Both the position numbers and the translations under genes were made by a program. The notes beneath the pieces were generated by a model that saw only the letters and a list, made by a program, of their open reading frames with translations, was not told the DNA's origin and ran no database searches. DNA of 64,000 nt, taken from Bacilli bacterium (lineage in GTDB: Bacteria; Bacillota_I; Bacilli_A; RF39; UBA660). Below, piece after piece: positions 18,783-26,895 of this stretch (position 1 is its first letter; each line of letters starts with the position of its first letter). The stretch covers positions 49,206 through 113,205 of the forward strand of contig JAQVXV010000003.1 of assembly GCA_028708945.1 (NCBI GenBank). Direction: 5' to 3'.

Positions 18783-19979
18783 TTAAACCTTTTTTTTCCC
18801 TAAAATAGATTTTATCAAATTGAAAGTACCGGTTTTTTGTAACACATATCTTATCTTGCTTTTCATATAAGATTTAAAATTATATCCACCATATTTTTTT
18901 GCTATAAATAAAAATCCATTTTTATAATAGTATTCCCAAAAAACTTCTCTTTTTAAGGGCTTTTTAGTTGGCGATATTAAATTAGGTTGCAAAGAATCTT
19001 CTATCTTATTTTCCCAAAAATCAATATTTTCTTTAATTTTTTCGAAAACTTGCTCACCTTTTACTGTATTAACTAAAGCAAGCGAAATTCCTTTGTTATC
19101 ATCAATTCCCGGCATAGTTTTTTCTATTCCCCAAAAATCACCAATAGTAATATCAGATTTCCTATCTATATTAGCAAATTTACAATTATGACATGAAGGT
19201 CTTAATAATAAATCAGAACTAAATAAATTCGTAAAAATTTTTAATTCTTTAGTATTAATTTTTCTTTTTCCGTTTTTATATTCGGCCATTATATTATATC
19301 CATGCCATCCTCTTTCTTTAAATCTAAAACTATAGGATTTAAGTTTATTACCTTTTTCAATAAAATCAATATAATCTAACCATATTTTAGGACTTGGTGT
19401 TCCATGGCAAACAATATCGTTTATTATTAAATTATCAGTATTAGTACGACTATTTGTTAAAAAACTTTTTAACCCAGCAGTTTGACATGGGGTTCCAGAA
19501 AAAAGTACTTGACGGTCGCTTTTTAATAAGTCTTTTATTTGCTTATATACATTTGACAAATCACTTTGAACATATTTTGACCCTCTAAACTTATTACATT
19601 CTTCAGAAGTTTCAGCTTTTTTATGAATAACATTAAAATTTTCATCAAATGCTGCTCCATAAACAACGCCACCATTATTTAAAACATAATCTGAAATTGC
19701 AGTAAAAACACCTCCGGAAGAACTTTTCATTCTAACACTTTCTTTATTGTGTTTAACTGCATAAACTGTTGGCTTAGAAAGTTTATTACTTATATTTATT
19801 TCATTTTGAAAAGGACAAACCTTTCTACATTTACCACAATTAATACATAACGCTTGATCAATTTTTGGATATAAAAAACCCTCTTCATCCTCAACCATCT
19901 TTATTGCCTTAGTCGGACAAATATTCATACAAGCAGTACATCCACAACATTCTTCTTTTCTATCAAATACAGAAATCAT
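18783..19979 (-). CDS. FrhB/coenzyme F420 hydrogenase beta-like Fe-S protein, second copy
   Basis: 398 aa. Two N-terminal 4Fe-4S motifs (CCGCTACMNICP and CINCGKCRKVCPFQ), FrhB-like N- and C-domains, and the cysteine-containing CHNCKFANIDRKSDITIGDFWG near residue 265. It is a paralogue of the protein at 9082. It overlaps the flippase gene by four bases (ATGA) and closes a three-gene operon with flippase and pyruvyl transferase. The reaction is not known; an Fe-S and flavin redox role is inferred from the family. About 220 bp with no gene separate it from the dockerin gene. Confidence 0.8.
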   Translation of the reverse strand: MISVFDRKEECCGCTACMNICPTKAIKMVEDEEGFLYPKIDQALCINCGKCRKVCPFQNEINISNKLSKPTVYAVKHNKESVRMKSSSGGVFTAISDYVLNNGGVVYGAAFDENFNVIHKKAETSEECNKFRGSKYVQSDLSNVYKQIKDLLKSDRQVLFSGTPCQTAGLKSFLTNSRTNTDNLIINDIVCHGTPSPKIWLDYIDFIEKGNKLKSYSFRFKERGWHGYNIMAEYKNGKRKINTKELKIFTNLFSSDLLLRPSCHNCKFANIDRKSDITIGDFWGIEKTMPGIDDNKGISLALVNTVKGEQVFEKIKENIDFWENKIEDSLQPNLISPTKKPLKREVFWEYYYKNGFLFIAKKYGGYNFKSYMKSKIRYVLQKTGTFNLIKSILGKKKV

Positions 19980-21487
19980 CTCTTCACCATCCTTATAATC
20001 CTTTTAATAATATCCATTAAAGCTTTTCTATCAAAAATGAAACTAATGATTAACATAACAATAACAGAATAAACACCAATTACTGAGGCATATAAAATCC
20101 ATTCAATATATCCTGATGGATCAATATTAATATATAGAAAAGGTAAACAAATAATAAGACTAGTAATAAAAACCCTCAACATTCTTTTTAAAGTATTAAT
20201 AATAGTCAATCCTGTTATTTTTTTAGGCACAAAGAATAATAAATCAATATCTCTATAAAGATTAGAAATAATAGCGCCTATTAATACACCATATATACCA
20301 ATAAAAGGTGTTAAAATTAATCCAAAAAGTACAATAAGTATTCCTTGCATTGTCGATTGAACCCGAGTTTCTTTATACATACCAGCAGATATTACTAACA
20401 TACCTTGTGGTGTTTTTAAATTATATAATAACCCATTCAATACAAATAAGAAACCTACAATTGGCATATTATAATTAAAATCAGTTATACCACTTGTATA
20501 TATCTTAATAAACGGCATAATCATAACAAACGTTATTGAATAAATAACCGTTATTAATGAATAGTAGAAAAATTCAAACTCATTATATGATCTTTGAAGA
20601 GTTTTCTTTTCACCCTTCGCGATTATTTCTCCAAATGAAGCCGGTAATCCGCTTTGAAATATATTTAAAATTCCATTAACTCCTGCAAGAACAATATTAT
20701 AAATAGAATACAAACTAATTAATTTTAAATCTTTAGTGACAAAAGTTAAAATTATAATTGGTGCACCCGATTGTATTACACCTAAAATTTGTAAATATAG
20801 AGCATCCCATCTTTTATCTAATGCTTTTGTATTAGGCGCTACTTTATGATCTAAATATTTATAATTATGCTTTGCATATATCATTATCATAAATGACTTT
20901 AAAAATATAGGTAAAATCGCTACTAGTTTTAGAAGCACAATATTTACTTGTTCTGTTCCTAAAATAATTATAATAAACGTATTTAAAAGCAAATACACCA
21001 CTGAAGATAAGGAAATAATATAATTTTTTTGATCAGCTGTTAATAAAACACGATATTTAGATAATGCAAAAAAATCTATTACACCATTAGCACCTAAAAT
21101 TATTACTAAAAATCCAATATTTATTGGAGATAAAAAAGGTGTTTTTATATAAAAAGAGTAAAAAATTGCAAATACTAAAACCAATAAGGTAAAAACATAA
21201 CCTGTTTGAATATAAAATTTTCTTGCAGCAGAAACAACAGCATTAATAGAATTGTTATCTTTATCAGCCAAAGGTTTATATAATGCATAAACTGCTGCTG
21301 CTGATAATCCTGCTTCAACCAAATAAAAATATGATACAAATTGAGTAATAGATGACACCAAACCGTTAATTTCAGAGCCATAATATTTTAGCATAATCCT
21401 TGGAATAATAATTCCAACAATCATTAAAATTATTTGATAGAATATTGCCGATATTGAATTGTAAAAGAATTTTTTTGTTCTATCCAC
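19976..21487 (-). CDS. Polysaccharide repeat-unit flippase (Wzx/MOP superfamily)
   Basis: 503 aa with 12-14 hydrophobic segments. The N-terminus (KKFFYNSISAIFYQIILMIVG, then PRIMLKYYGSEINGLVSSI) is typical of oligosaccharide flippases of the PST group. It should move the undecaprenyl-linked repeat unit across the membrane. No other Wzx candidate lies in the main polysaccharide operon, so this one probably serves it; a second flippase at 28417 sits in the cell-wall cluster. Confidence 0.85.
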   Translation of the reverse strand: MDRTKKFFYNSISAIFYQIILMIVGIIIPRIMLKYYGSEINGLVSSITQFVSYFYLVEAGLSAAAVYALYKPLADKDNNSINAVVSAARKFYIQTGYVFTLLVLVFAIFYSFYIKTPFLSPINIGFLVIILGANGVIDFFALSKYRVLLTADQKNYIISLSSVVYLLLNTFIIIILGTEQVNIVLLKLVAILPIFLKSFMIMIYAKHNYKYLDHKVAPNTKALDKRWDALYLQILGVIQSGAPIIILTFVTKDLKLISLYSIYNIVLAGVNGILNIFQSGLPASFGEIIAKGEKKTLQRSYNEFEFFYYSLITVIYSITFVMIMPFIKIYTSGITDFNYNMPIVGFLFVLNGLLYNLKTPQGMLVISAGMYKETRVQSTMQGILIVLFGLILTPFIGIYGVLIGAIISNLYRDIDLLFFVPKKITGLTIINTLKRMLRVFITSLIICLPFLYINIDPSGYIEWILYASVIGVYSVIVMLIISFIFDRKALMDIIKRIIRMVKR

Positions 21488-21515
21488 TTATAACACACTT
21501 TCTAATATTTTTTTA

Positions 21516-22625
21516 TTACTTTTTTTCATCCAAAGCAGTAATTAAAAAGTTAGAAGATTCTTCTCTTCTTTTATTAAGTAATTCAAAAGGTTTACTATAA
21601 TCAAGTTCATAATTAATACTTTCTAAATCATCAAAGTTATATACGATTCTATCCTCTAAACCAATTGAATTTAAAAGATCAATCATTCTTGTTCCTCTAG
21701 TTTTATGAGGGATTGTATAAAAAGGCTTTTTAAAAATGACAGAAAAGGCTACTCCATGAAATGAAGTTGTTAAAACAAACTCTGCATTTTCTAAATAACT
21801 AATGAATTCACTTGGACCTTCGTATCTAAATGTTTTAATTCTATTTTCATAGTTTTTATGATCAGAATAACTAACAATCTTATAACCTTTTTCTTCTGAT
21901 ATCTTATTAGCTAATTTTACTAACTCTTCATTATATTCCAAATCATATACCAAAATATATTTTTCCTTTATCTTTGATTTGCTTAACAATACATTATAAT
22001 CTTCTTTGTCCAATAATAGAGTTGGGTCTAGTGCAACAGTTATTGGTTTTTCAGTTAAATTTTTTAAAAACCTAACATGTTCACTTTCTCTTATGGAAAT
22101 AAAATCAAATCTGTCTATATTTTTTTTAAACACATCATTAAAACTATCATCCATTTTCTTAGTAATACTAGCAGCATATGATATTTTTGTTGAAGAAGGA
22201 GATGCAAAATCTAAAAAATAAGATTTTCCAATTTTCTCGAAAAAATCTGGATTCCACACTTGGTCACTTCCAGTTATATAGTAATCATATTGAGGAGGAT
22301 TAGCATTCAAATCCTCAGATTCATAATATGTTTGTTTAGAAATAACTAAATACTTTTCTCTAAATTTTTTAAATACATCCCTTTTATTTTTAACTTTTCT
22401 TCTAATTATTAATACAACTATACTTTTAATAGTTTTTATAAAACCTCTCTTTTTAACATCTTTCAAATTCTTTAATCCATAAGGATAAAGTAATTCAAGT
22501 GGTTTAAAATCGATTACCTCTGATTCTAAACCAAGTTTATTTATTTTTTTTTGAAGAGCGTAAACTTGAAGTACTGCTCCTAAATTATCTGCACAGTGAA
22601 ATGTAATAATACCTATTTTTTTCAT
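21516..22625 (-). CDS. Polysaccharide pyruvyl transferase family protein, second copy
   Basis: 369 aa. IITFHCADNLGAVLQVYALQ at the N-terminus, ITGSDQVWNPDF with FFLDFASP, SYAASI, ISIRESEHVRFL, DPTLLL and FVLTTSFHGVAFSVIF. It is of the same family as the protein at 12478. First gene of the operon with the flippase and the FrhB-like protein; its ATG follows AAAGGA. Confidence 0.85.
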   Translation of the reverse strand: MKKIGIITFHCADNLGAVLQVYALQKKINKLGLESEVIDFKPLELLYPYGLKNLKDVKKRGFIKTIKSIVVLIIRRKVKNKRDVFKKFREKYLVISKQTYYESEDLNANPPQYDYYITGSDQVWNPDFFEKIGKSYFLDFASPSSTKISYAASITKKMDDSFNDVFKKNIDRFDFISIRESEHVRFLKNLTEKPITVALDPTLLLDKEDYNVLLSKSKIKEKYILVYDLEYNEELVKLANKISEEKGYKIVSYSDHKNYENRIKTFRYEGPSEFISYLENAEFVLTTSFHGVAFSVIFKKPFYTIPHKTRGTRMIDLLNSIGLEDRIVYNFDDLESINYELDYSKPFELLNKRREESSNFLITALDEKK

Positions 22626-22651
22626 GTTATAATCCTTTCTACGTTATATCA

Positions 22652-22680
22652 ATAATAGCAAATATAAATAAAAAATACAA
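22652..22680 (-). promoter_or_regulatory. Extended -10 promoter of the pyruvyl transferase/flippase operon
   Basis: Minus strand: -35 TTGTAT (22680-22675), 17-bp spacer ending TGC, -10 TATTAT (22657-22652). The surrounding 42 bp differs at about two positions from the dockerin promoter region at 18578-18619. Confidence 0.7.
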
Positions 22681-22707
22681 TCTATTATTTTTACAATTAG
22701 ATATATT

Positions 22708-23280
22708 TTAATTCAATTTCTTAATTTTTTCAAATATTGGCACATTTAATTTATAACCATTTGGATTTATCGGTGAAGGATGATAAATCGGGATAATTAA
22801 CACCTCTTTATCACCTATTTCTTTACTAAAAACATCCCCAGCAACTTCTTTAAAATTTTTGAATTTTTTATCAATTAATATTTTAGTAGGATACGCTCCT
22901 AACGGAATAACAACCTTACAATTTAATTCTTTAATCTGTTCTTCTAAATACTTTAAACAATTTAAAGAAGACTTTTTTAAATCTTTTCTATCAGGTATAT
23001 GACATTTACAGGCCTCTGTAAAAGTAATATCGTCAATTGATAAATCAATTATCTCTAATAATTTATTTAATACCCTACCAGTAGGTAATAACTTACCATT
23101 CGAGTCATAAAAAGCTCTACCAGTTAATATCCAACCGTTTTTTGCAGGTGATTCACCTACAAATAAAATATCTGTATTTTGTCCAAAAGATATAGTATCA
23201 CAACTTAATTTTAATAAATCCTTACATTCATTACAAAGTTGAATTTTTTGTTCGATTTTCTTTAAATTATCTTGATTCAT
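22708..23280 (-). CDS. Uracil-DNA glycosylase family protein (Fe-S type)
   Basis: 190 aa. The N-terminal CNEC pair and the later ACKCHIPDRKD and LNC cysteines fit the 4Fe-4S cluster of family 4/5 UDGs. Motif 1 is VGESPAKNGW with TGRAF downstream, and motif 2 is IYHPSPIN near residue 168. It would excise uracil from DNA as the first step of base excision repair. Its ATG overlaps the Nudix stop as ATGA. Third gene of a tight trio with DraG-like and Nudix genes. Confidence 0.8.
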   Translation of the reverse strand: MNQDNLKKIEQKIQLCNECKDLLKLSCDTISFGQNTDILFVGESPAKNGWILTGRAFYDSNGKLLPTGRVLNKLLEIIDLSIDDITFTEACKCHIPDRKDLKKSSLNCLKYLEEQIKELNCKVVIPLGAYPTKILIDKKFKNFKEVAGDVFSKEIGDKEVLIIPIYHPSPINPNGYKLNVPIFEKIKKLN

Positions 23281-23771
23281 AGATCACCTTGATTATTTAA
23301 ATACTCTAAACAATCTTTAAATAACATATAATGTCCTTTTTTAAATAAACCAGAATTATATAAATCATGAATCTCTTCAATTGTGGCATAACAAACATCT
23401 GAAACTTCCTCTTCTTGCATAACAATATCATCTAAACTAATATCTTCATTTACATAATATAAATCACAGATTCGGTCCTTTCCTTTAACCTCTTTAAACC
23501 ATATAGCATTTTTTACCTTAATTCCTAACTCTTCTTCTATTTCAGTATATATTCCCATTAAAGAAGACTCTCCCTCTTTTGGATGCCCTCCTGTAAAAGC
23601 CCATTCCAAACCTTTTGATATACTTGTCTTTTGAATTAAGAACTCTTTTCTACTATTTTGAATAAATGATAAAACCACTAAAATATAACAACCTTCAGGT
23701 ACATCCTCTTTTTTATAAATTGTTTTTCCTATTAACTCTTTATTAAAATTATACAAATCTCTTTTTTCCAT
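23277..23771 (-). CDS. Nudix hydrolase with an altered Nudix box
   Basis: 164 aa. The Nudix box G-x5-E-x7-R-E-U-x-E-E-x-G-U is present around residues 60-82 (GHPKEGE, then TEIEEELGI) but the usual Arg is Thr. The metal-binding glutamates EEE are kept. Substrates of the superfamily are nucleoside diphosphates linked to another moiety, such as ADP-ribose. The ATG at 23771 is preferred over 23780 because GAGG lies nine bases upstream. Being coupled to a DraG-like gene, ADP-ribose is a reasonable guess for the substrate. Confidence 0.78.
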   Translation of the reverse strand: MEKRDLYNFNKELIGKTIYKKEDVPEGCYILVVLSFIQNSRKEFLIQKTSISKGLEWAFTGGHPKEGESSLMGIYTEIEEELGIKVKNAIWFKEVKGKDRICDLYYVNEDISLDDIVMQEEEVSDVCYATIEEIHDLYNSGLFKKGHYMLFKDCLEYLNNQGDL

Positions 23772-23772
23772 A

Positions 23773-24711
23773 TTAAACATCCTCTACTTTCAAAAAATCC
23801 TCAAATTTATTAGAAGTTAAAACTAAATAATCTAGTTTTACTAAATCCCTTAACCAATTCAAAGGGATTGTTTCATATCCATAGTAAATGCCGGCAAGAC
23901 CACCCGCTATACCTGCTATGGTATCAGTATCTTCACCAAGATTTATAGCAGCCACTATACAATCTCTAAAATTATCAGACTTTAAAAAGCACCAAAGACT
24001 AGCCTCTAAAGTATCGACTACATACCCAGATGATTTAATATCATCCAAATATAAATCACTTATATCTTCTTTTAATATTCTTTTATATCTTATAATAGAA
24101 TCATCACTAAAATAAGATAAATCTAATAATTTTAATTTTTTATATGCTTCTTCTTTAGAGTCCTTATCTAATATGTAAGACAAATATTTAACATACAAAT
24201 AACAGCCCAAAATACTAATTTCATTACCATGTGTAATAGAAGATACCTTAGATACAATATCAATTGTTTCAGATTCATTAATTCTATTATAATGGCAATA
24301 ATAACCAATTGGAAGAATACGCATTAAAGAACCATTACCATTATCCTCAAATGCTTTTCCACCACATTCTTCTGCTTTAAACATCCCTCTATTATACATT
24401 GCCAAAGCCTTTAAAGTAGTTCTTCCAATACCAAAACATTTGTTATAAGAACAAAAATCATCACCATTAACCCACTTTATAAAATTATCAGCAATCTTAT
24501 TATAATTTAAGCCATTTTCCATTAAAGCATATATTGTTGCTACAACCATAGAAGTATCATCAGACCAAGATCCTTTAGGTAATCCTTCAAACCTATTTTC
24601 TATCATTTTTGTAACAGGTTTTTTTAAAAGGTCTTCTCTTTTATGAAACTCAGTCGGAACACCCATAGCATCTCCAACTGCAAAACCAATGATACCATCT
24701 TTTACTCTCAT
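23773..24711 (-). CDS. ADP-ribosylglycohydrolase (DraG-like) family protein
   Basis: 312 aa. Mg-binding motifs typical of the family: GFAVGDAMGVPTEF at the start, KGSWSDDTSMVVATI near residue 48, DNGNGSLMRILPIG near 130, and NLGEDTDTIAGIAGGLAG near 265. These enzymes remove ADP-ribose from protein or other acceptors. It heads the operon with the Nudix and UDG genes; the three stops and starts nearly touch. Confidence 0.85.
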   Translation of the reverse strand: MRVKDGIIGFAVGDAMGVPTEFHKREDLLKKPVTKMIENRFEGLPKGSWSDDTSMVVATIYALMENGLNYNKIADNFIKWVNGDDFCSYNKCFGIGRTTLKALAMYNRGMFKAEECGGKAFEDNGNGSLMRILPIGYYCHYNRINESETIDIVSKVSSITHGNEISILGCYLYVKYLSYILDKDSKEEAYKKLKLLDLSYFSDDSIIRYKRILKEDISDLYLDDIKSSGYVVDTLEASLWCFLKSDNFRDCIVAAINLGEDTDTIAGIAGGLAGIYYGYETIPLNWLRDLVKLDYLVLTSNKFEDFLKVEDV

Positions 24712-24759
24712 ACAATCACCTATTTTTATTAAATTATAACATATTAAACTAACAATAAT

Positions 24760-25830
24760 CTACCTTTGATATCTACTTATATTTAAAACAATACCAATTG
24801 CAATATATAAAATAAGTAAAGAAGATCCTCCATAAGAAAGAAAAGGCAATGTAACTCCTGTTACTGGTATCAATCCAACTACCACCATTAAATTAAGAAC
24901 AGTTTGAAACGCTATCCAAAAAGTAATTCCAAAGGCTAAAAATTTGCCAAATAAATCCTCACATTTAGAGGCTATCTTAAAACCAGTGGAAATTATGAGA
25001 ATAAAAAGAAAAACCACTAATAAGACACCAAAAAACCCTAATTCTTCACATATAATTGAAAATATAAAATCCGTTTGAGGTTCTGGTAAATAAAAGTGCT
25101 TTTGTCTTGAATTTCCTAATCCAAAACCAAACAATCCTCCAGGACCTATCGCATATAAAGATTGAATTATTTGAAATCCACTTCCTAAAGGATCATTCCA
25201 AGGATTAATAAAAGAAGAAATCCTTTGTAATCTATAAGGTGCTACTAAAATAAGACCCGTTATACCTATTAATCCTAAGAAACCGATTCTTACAAAAAAA
25301 TTAACATCAACACCTGATACAAATAATAAAGCCACAATAATCATCATTAAAACAATACCAGTTCCAAAATCAGGTTGTAACATAATAAGTCCAAAAAAAA
25401 TAATTGCTATTACTAAAACAGGAATAAAACTTTTCCTGTTTTTTGATAAATATTTAGATGAAAATATTATGAGCCCTAATTTTGCAAATTCACTAGGTTG
25501 AATTCCAAATGAACCAATTCCAAACCAGCTGCGACTCCCATTTCTCATAGTTCCAATACCAGGTATTATTACTAATATAAGTAATATTAAAATAACAAAA
25601 AATATTTTATTTGAATTTTTTAAATAATTATAATAATCTATCTTACTTACTAAGTACATTAAAAAAAGACTCAAAATAAAAAATAAACCTTGATTTTTTA
25701 AATACTTAAAAGAATCATTGAACTTATATAAAGCCCATACATTAGAAGATGAATAGATCATTATAAGACCAATGATAGTTAAAGCAACAACCGATATTAC
25801 TAATAATAATTCAACACTATTTTTTTTCAT
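24760..25830 (-). CDS. ftsW: FtsW-type SEDS peptidoglycan glycosyltransferase
   Basis: 356 aa with about ten transmembrane segments. SEDS motifs are visible: IMIYSSSNVWAL after the first helix, ...NGSRSWFGIGSFGIQPSEFAKLGLI, PDFGTGIVLMMI and a C-terminal FQTVLNLMVVVGLIPVTGVTLPFLSYGGSS. The last one, GVTLPFLSYGG, is common to FtsW/RodA/SpoVE. The ATG at 25830 (MKKNSVE) has GGAG eight bases upstream and overlaps the mraY stop by three bases; a longer frame from 25884 is a read into mraY. FtsW partners with a class B PBP; the one in this window is interrupted. Confidence 0.88.
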   Translation of the reverse strand: MKKNSVELLLVISVVALTIIGLIMIYSSSNVWALYKFNDSFKYLKNQGLFFILSLFLMYLVSKIDYYNYLKNSNKIFFVILILLILVIIPGIGTMRNGSRSWFGIGSFGIQPSEFAKLGLIIFSSKYLSKNRKSFIPVLVIAIIFFGLIMLQPDFGTGIVLMMIIVALLFVSGVDVNFFVRIGFLGLIGITGLILVAPYRLQRISSFINPWNDPLGSGFQIIQSLYAIGPGGLFGFGLGNSRQKHFYLPEPQTDFIFSIICEELGFFGVLLVVFLFILIISTGFKIASKCEDLFGKFLAFGITFWIAFQTVLNLMVVVGLIPVTGVTLPFLSYGGSSLLILYIAIGIVLNISRYQR

Positions 25831-26816
25831 ATCCAAACTCCAAAAGTAATAGCAATCATAGACGCTAATAAACCAACTATCCAAAATATTTTAACAATAT
25901 CAGATTCCTTAAAACCTTTTTTTTCAAAACTATGATGTAATGGTGCCATTGGAAAAAGTCTTCTCTTAGTTAATTTATAATAGTACCTTTGTAAAATACA
26001 AGACAAAGTTTCAATAACAAAAACAATACCTATTAATATTAGCAATAATTCATGCCTTGTTAATATAGCAACAGTACCTAATAAAGCCCCTAAGCTTAAA
26101 GATCCAGTATCCCCCATAAATATCTTAGCCGGATAGACATTAAAAACTAAAAATCCTAATAAAGAACCTACTAAAATAAAACAAAATAAAGCAATATCCT
26201 GGTATCCTGCTAACCAACCACTATTCCATGATATTAAACCAAAAGTAAAAAAAGCAATCACCGAAAGTCCCCCTGCTAATCCATCTAGCCCATCAGTAAT
26301 ATTAACCGCATTAGAACTTGCAACTAATACCAACAATATAAAAATTCCATATAACCAACCAATATCATACTTTATATTTAAAGAATGAACCCACAATAAT
26401 GGCTCATTTTCAAGCATAAATAATGCAAAAAAGACAAGCGCTATTATAAATTGTAATAACAACTTAGAATTTTCACTTAAACCTTTATTGTTCTTTCTTT
26501 TTAAAATTAAATAATCATCAATAAATCCGATTATAGAATAACTAACAAATACAAAAATAACTATTAATAAACTGTAACTAAAATCTATTTTATTTAATAA
26601 AAATAAAATTACGGTCGTAAATAAAGTCGGTATGATAAAAATTAATCCACCCATTGTTGGTGTATTGTTTTTAGTTTTATGTTGTTCTTCTAAATAAATA
26701 CTTAACCTTTGACGAGCATTTTTCTTCTTAAAAATAGGTATTAAAACAAGTCCAACCATTACTGCTAAAACAAAACCGATCATAGTCGCTAATACAGATT
26801 TAGTCATAATTAACAT
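25827..26816 (-). CDS. mraY: Phospho-MurNAc-pentapeptide translocase MraY
   Basis: 329 aa, about ten transmembrane helices. Family motifs: QHKTKNNTPTMGGLIFI, DDYLILKRKNNKGLS, SNAVNITDGLDGLAGG and FPMAPLHHSFEKKG. It transfers phospho-MurNAc-pentapeptide to undecaprenyl phosphate, giving lipid I. The ATG at 26816 has GAGG six bases upstream. It is followed directly by ftsW, as in many dcw clusters. Confidence 0.93.
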   Translation of the reverse strand: MLIMTKSVLATMIGFVLAVMVGLVLIPIFKKKNARQRLSIYLEEQHKTKNNTPTMGGLIFIIPTLFTTVILFLLNKIDFSYSLLIVIFVFVSYSIIGFIDDYLILKRKNNKGLSENSKLLLQFIIALVFFALFMLENEPLLWVHSLNIKYDIGWLYGIFILLVLVASSNAVNITDGLDGLAGGLSVIAFFTFGLISWNSGWLAGYQDIALFCFILVGSLLGFLVFNVYPAKIFMGDTGSLSLGALLGTVAILTRHELLLILIGIVFVIETLSCILQRYYYKLTKRRLFPMAPLHHSFEKKGFKESDIVKIFWIVGLLASMIAITFGVWI

Positions 26817-26867
26817 ATTATCATCCTCATAAAAAAATATGAAAAATCACCTAAAAAAAGAACACAA

Positions 26868-26893
26868 TAAAAAAAATCTCCTTAAGAGATCTT
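26868..26893 (-). terminator. Intrinsic terminator after the pilin-lectin gene
   Basis: Stem aatctc/gagatt (extendable to eight pairs with one G-U) around a five-base loop, with a run of T on the minus strand. It separates the pilin-like gene from mraY. Confidence 0.65.
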
Positions 26894-26895
26894 AA

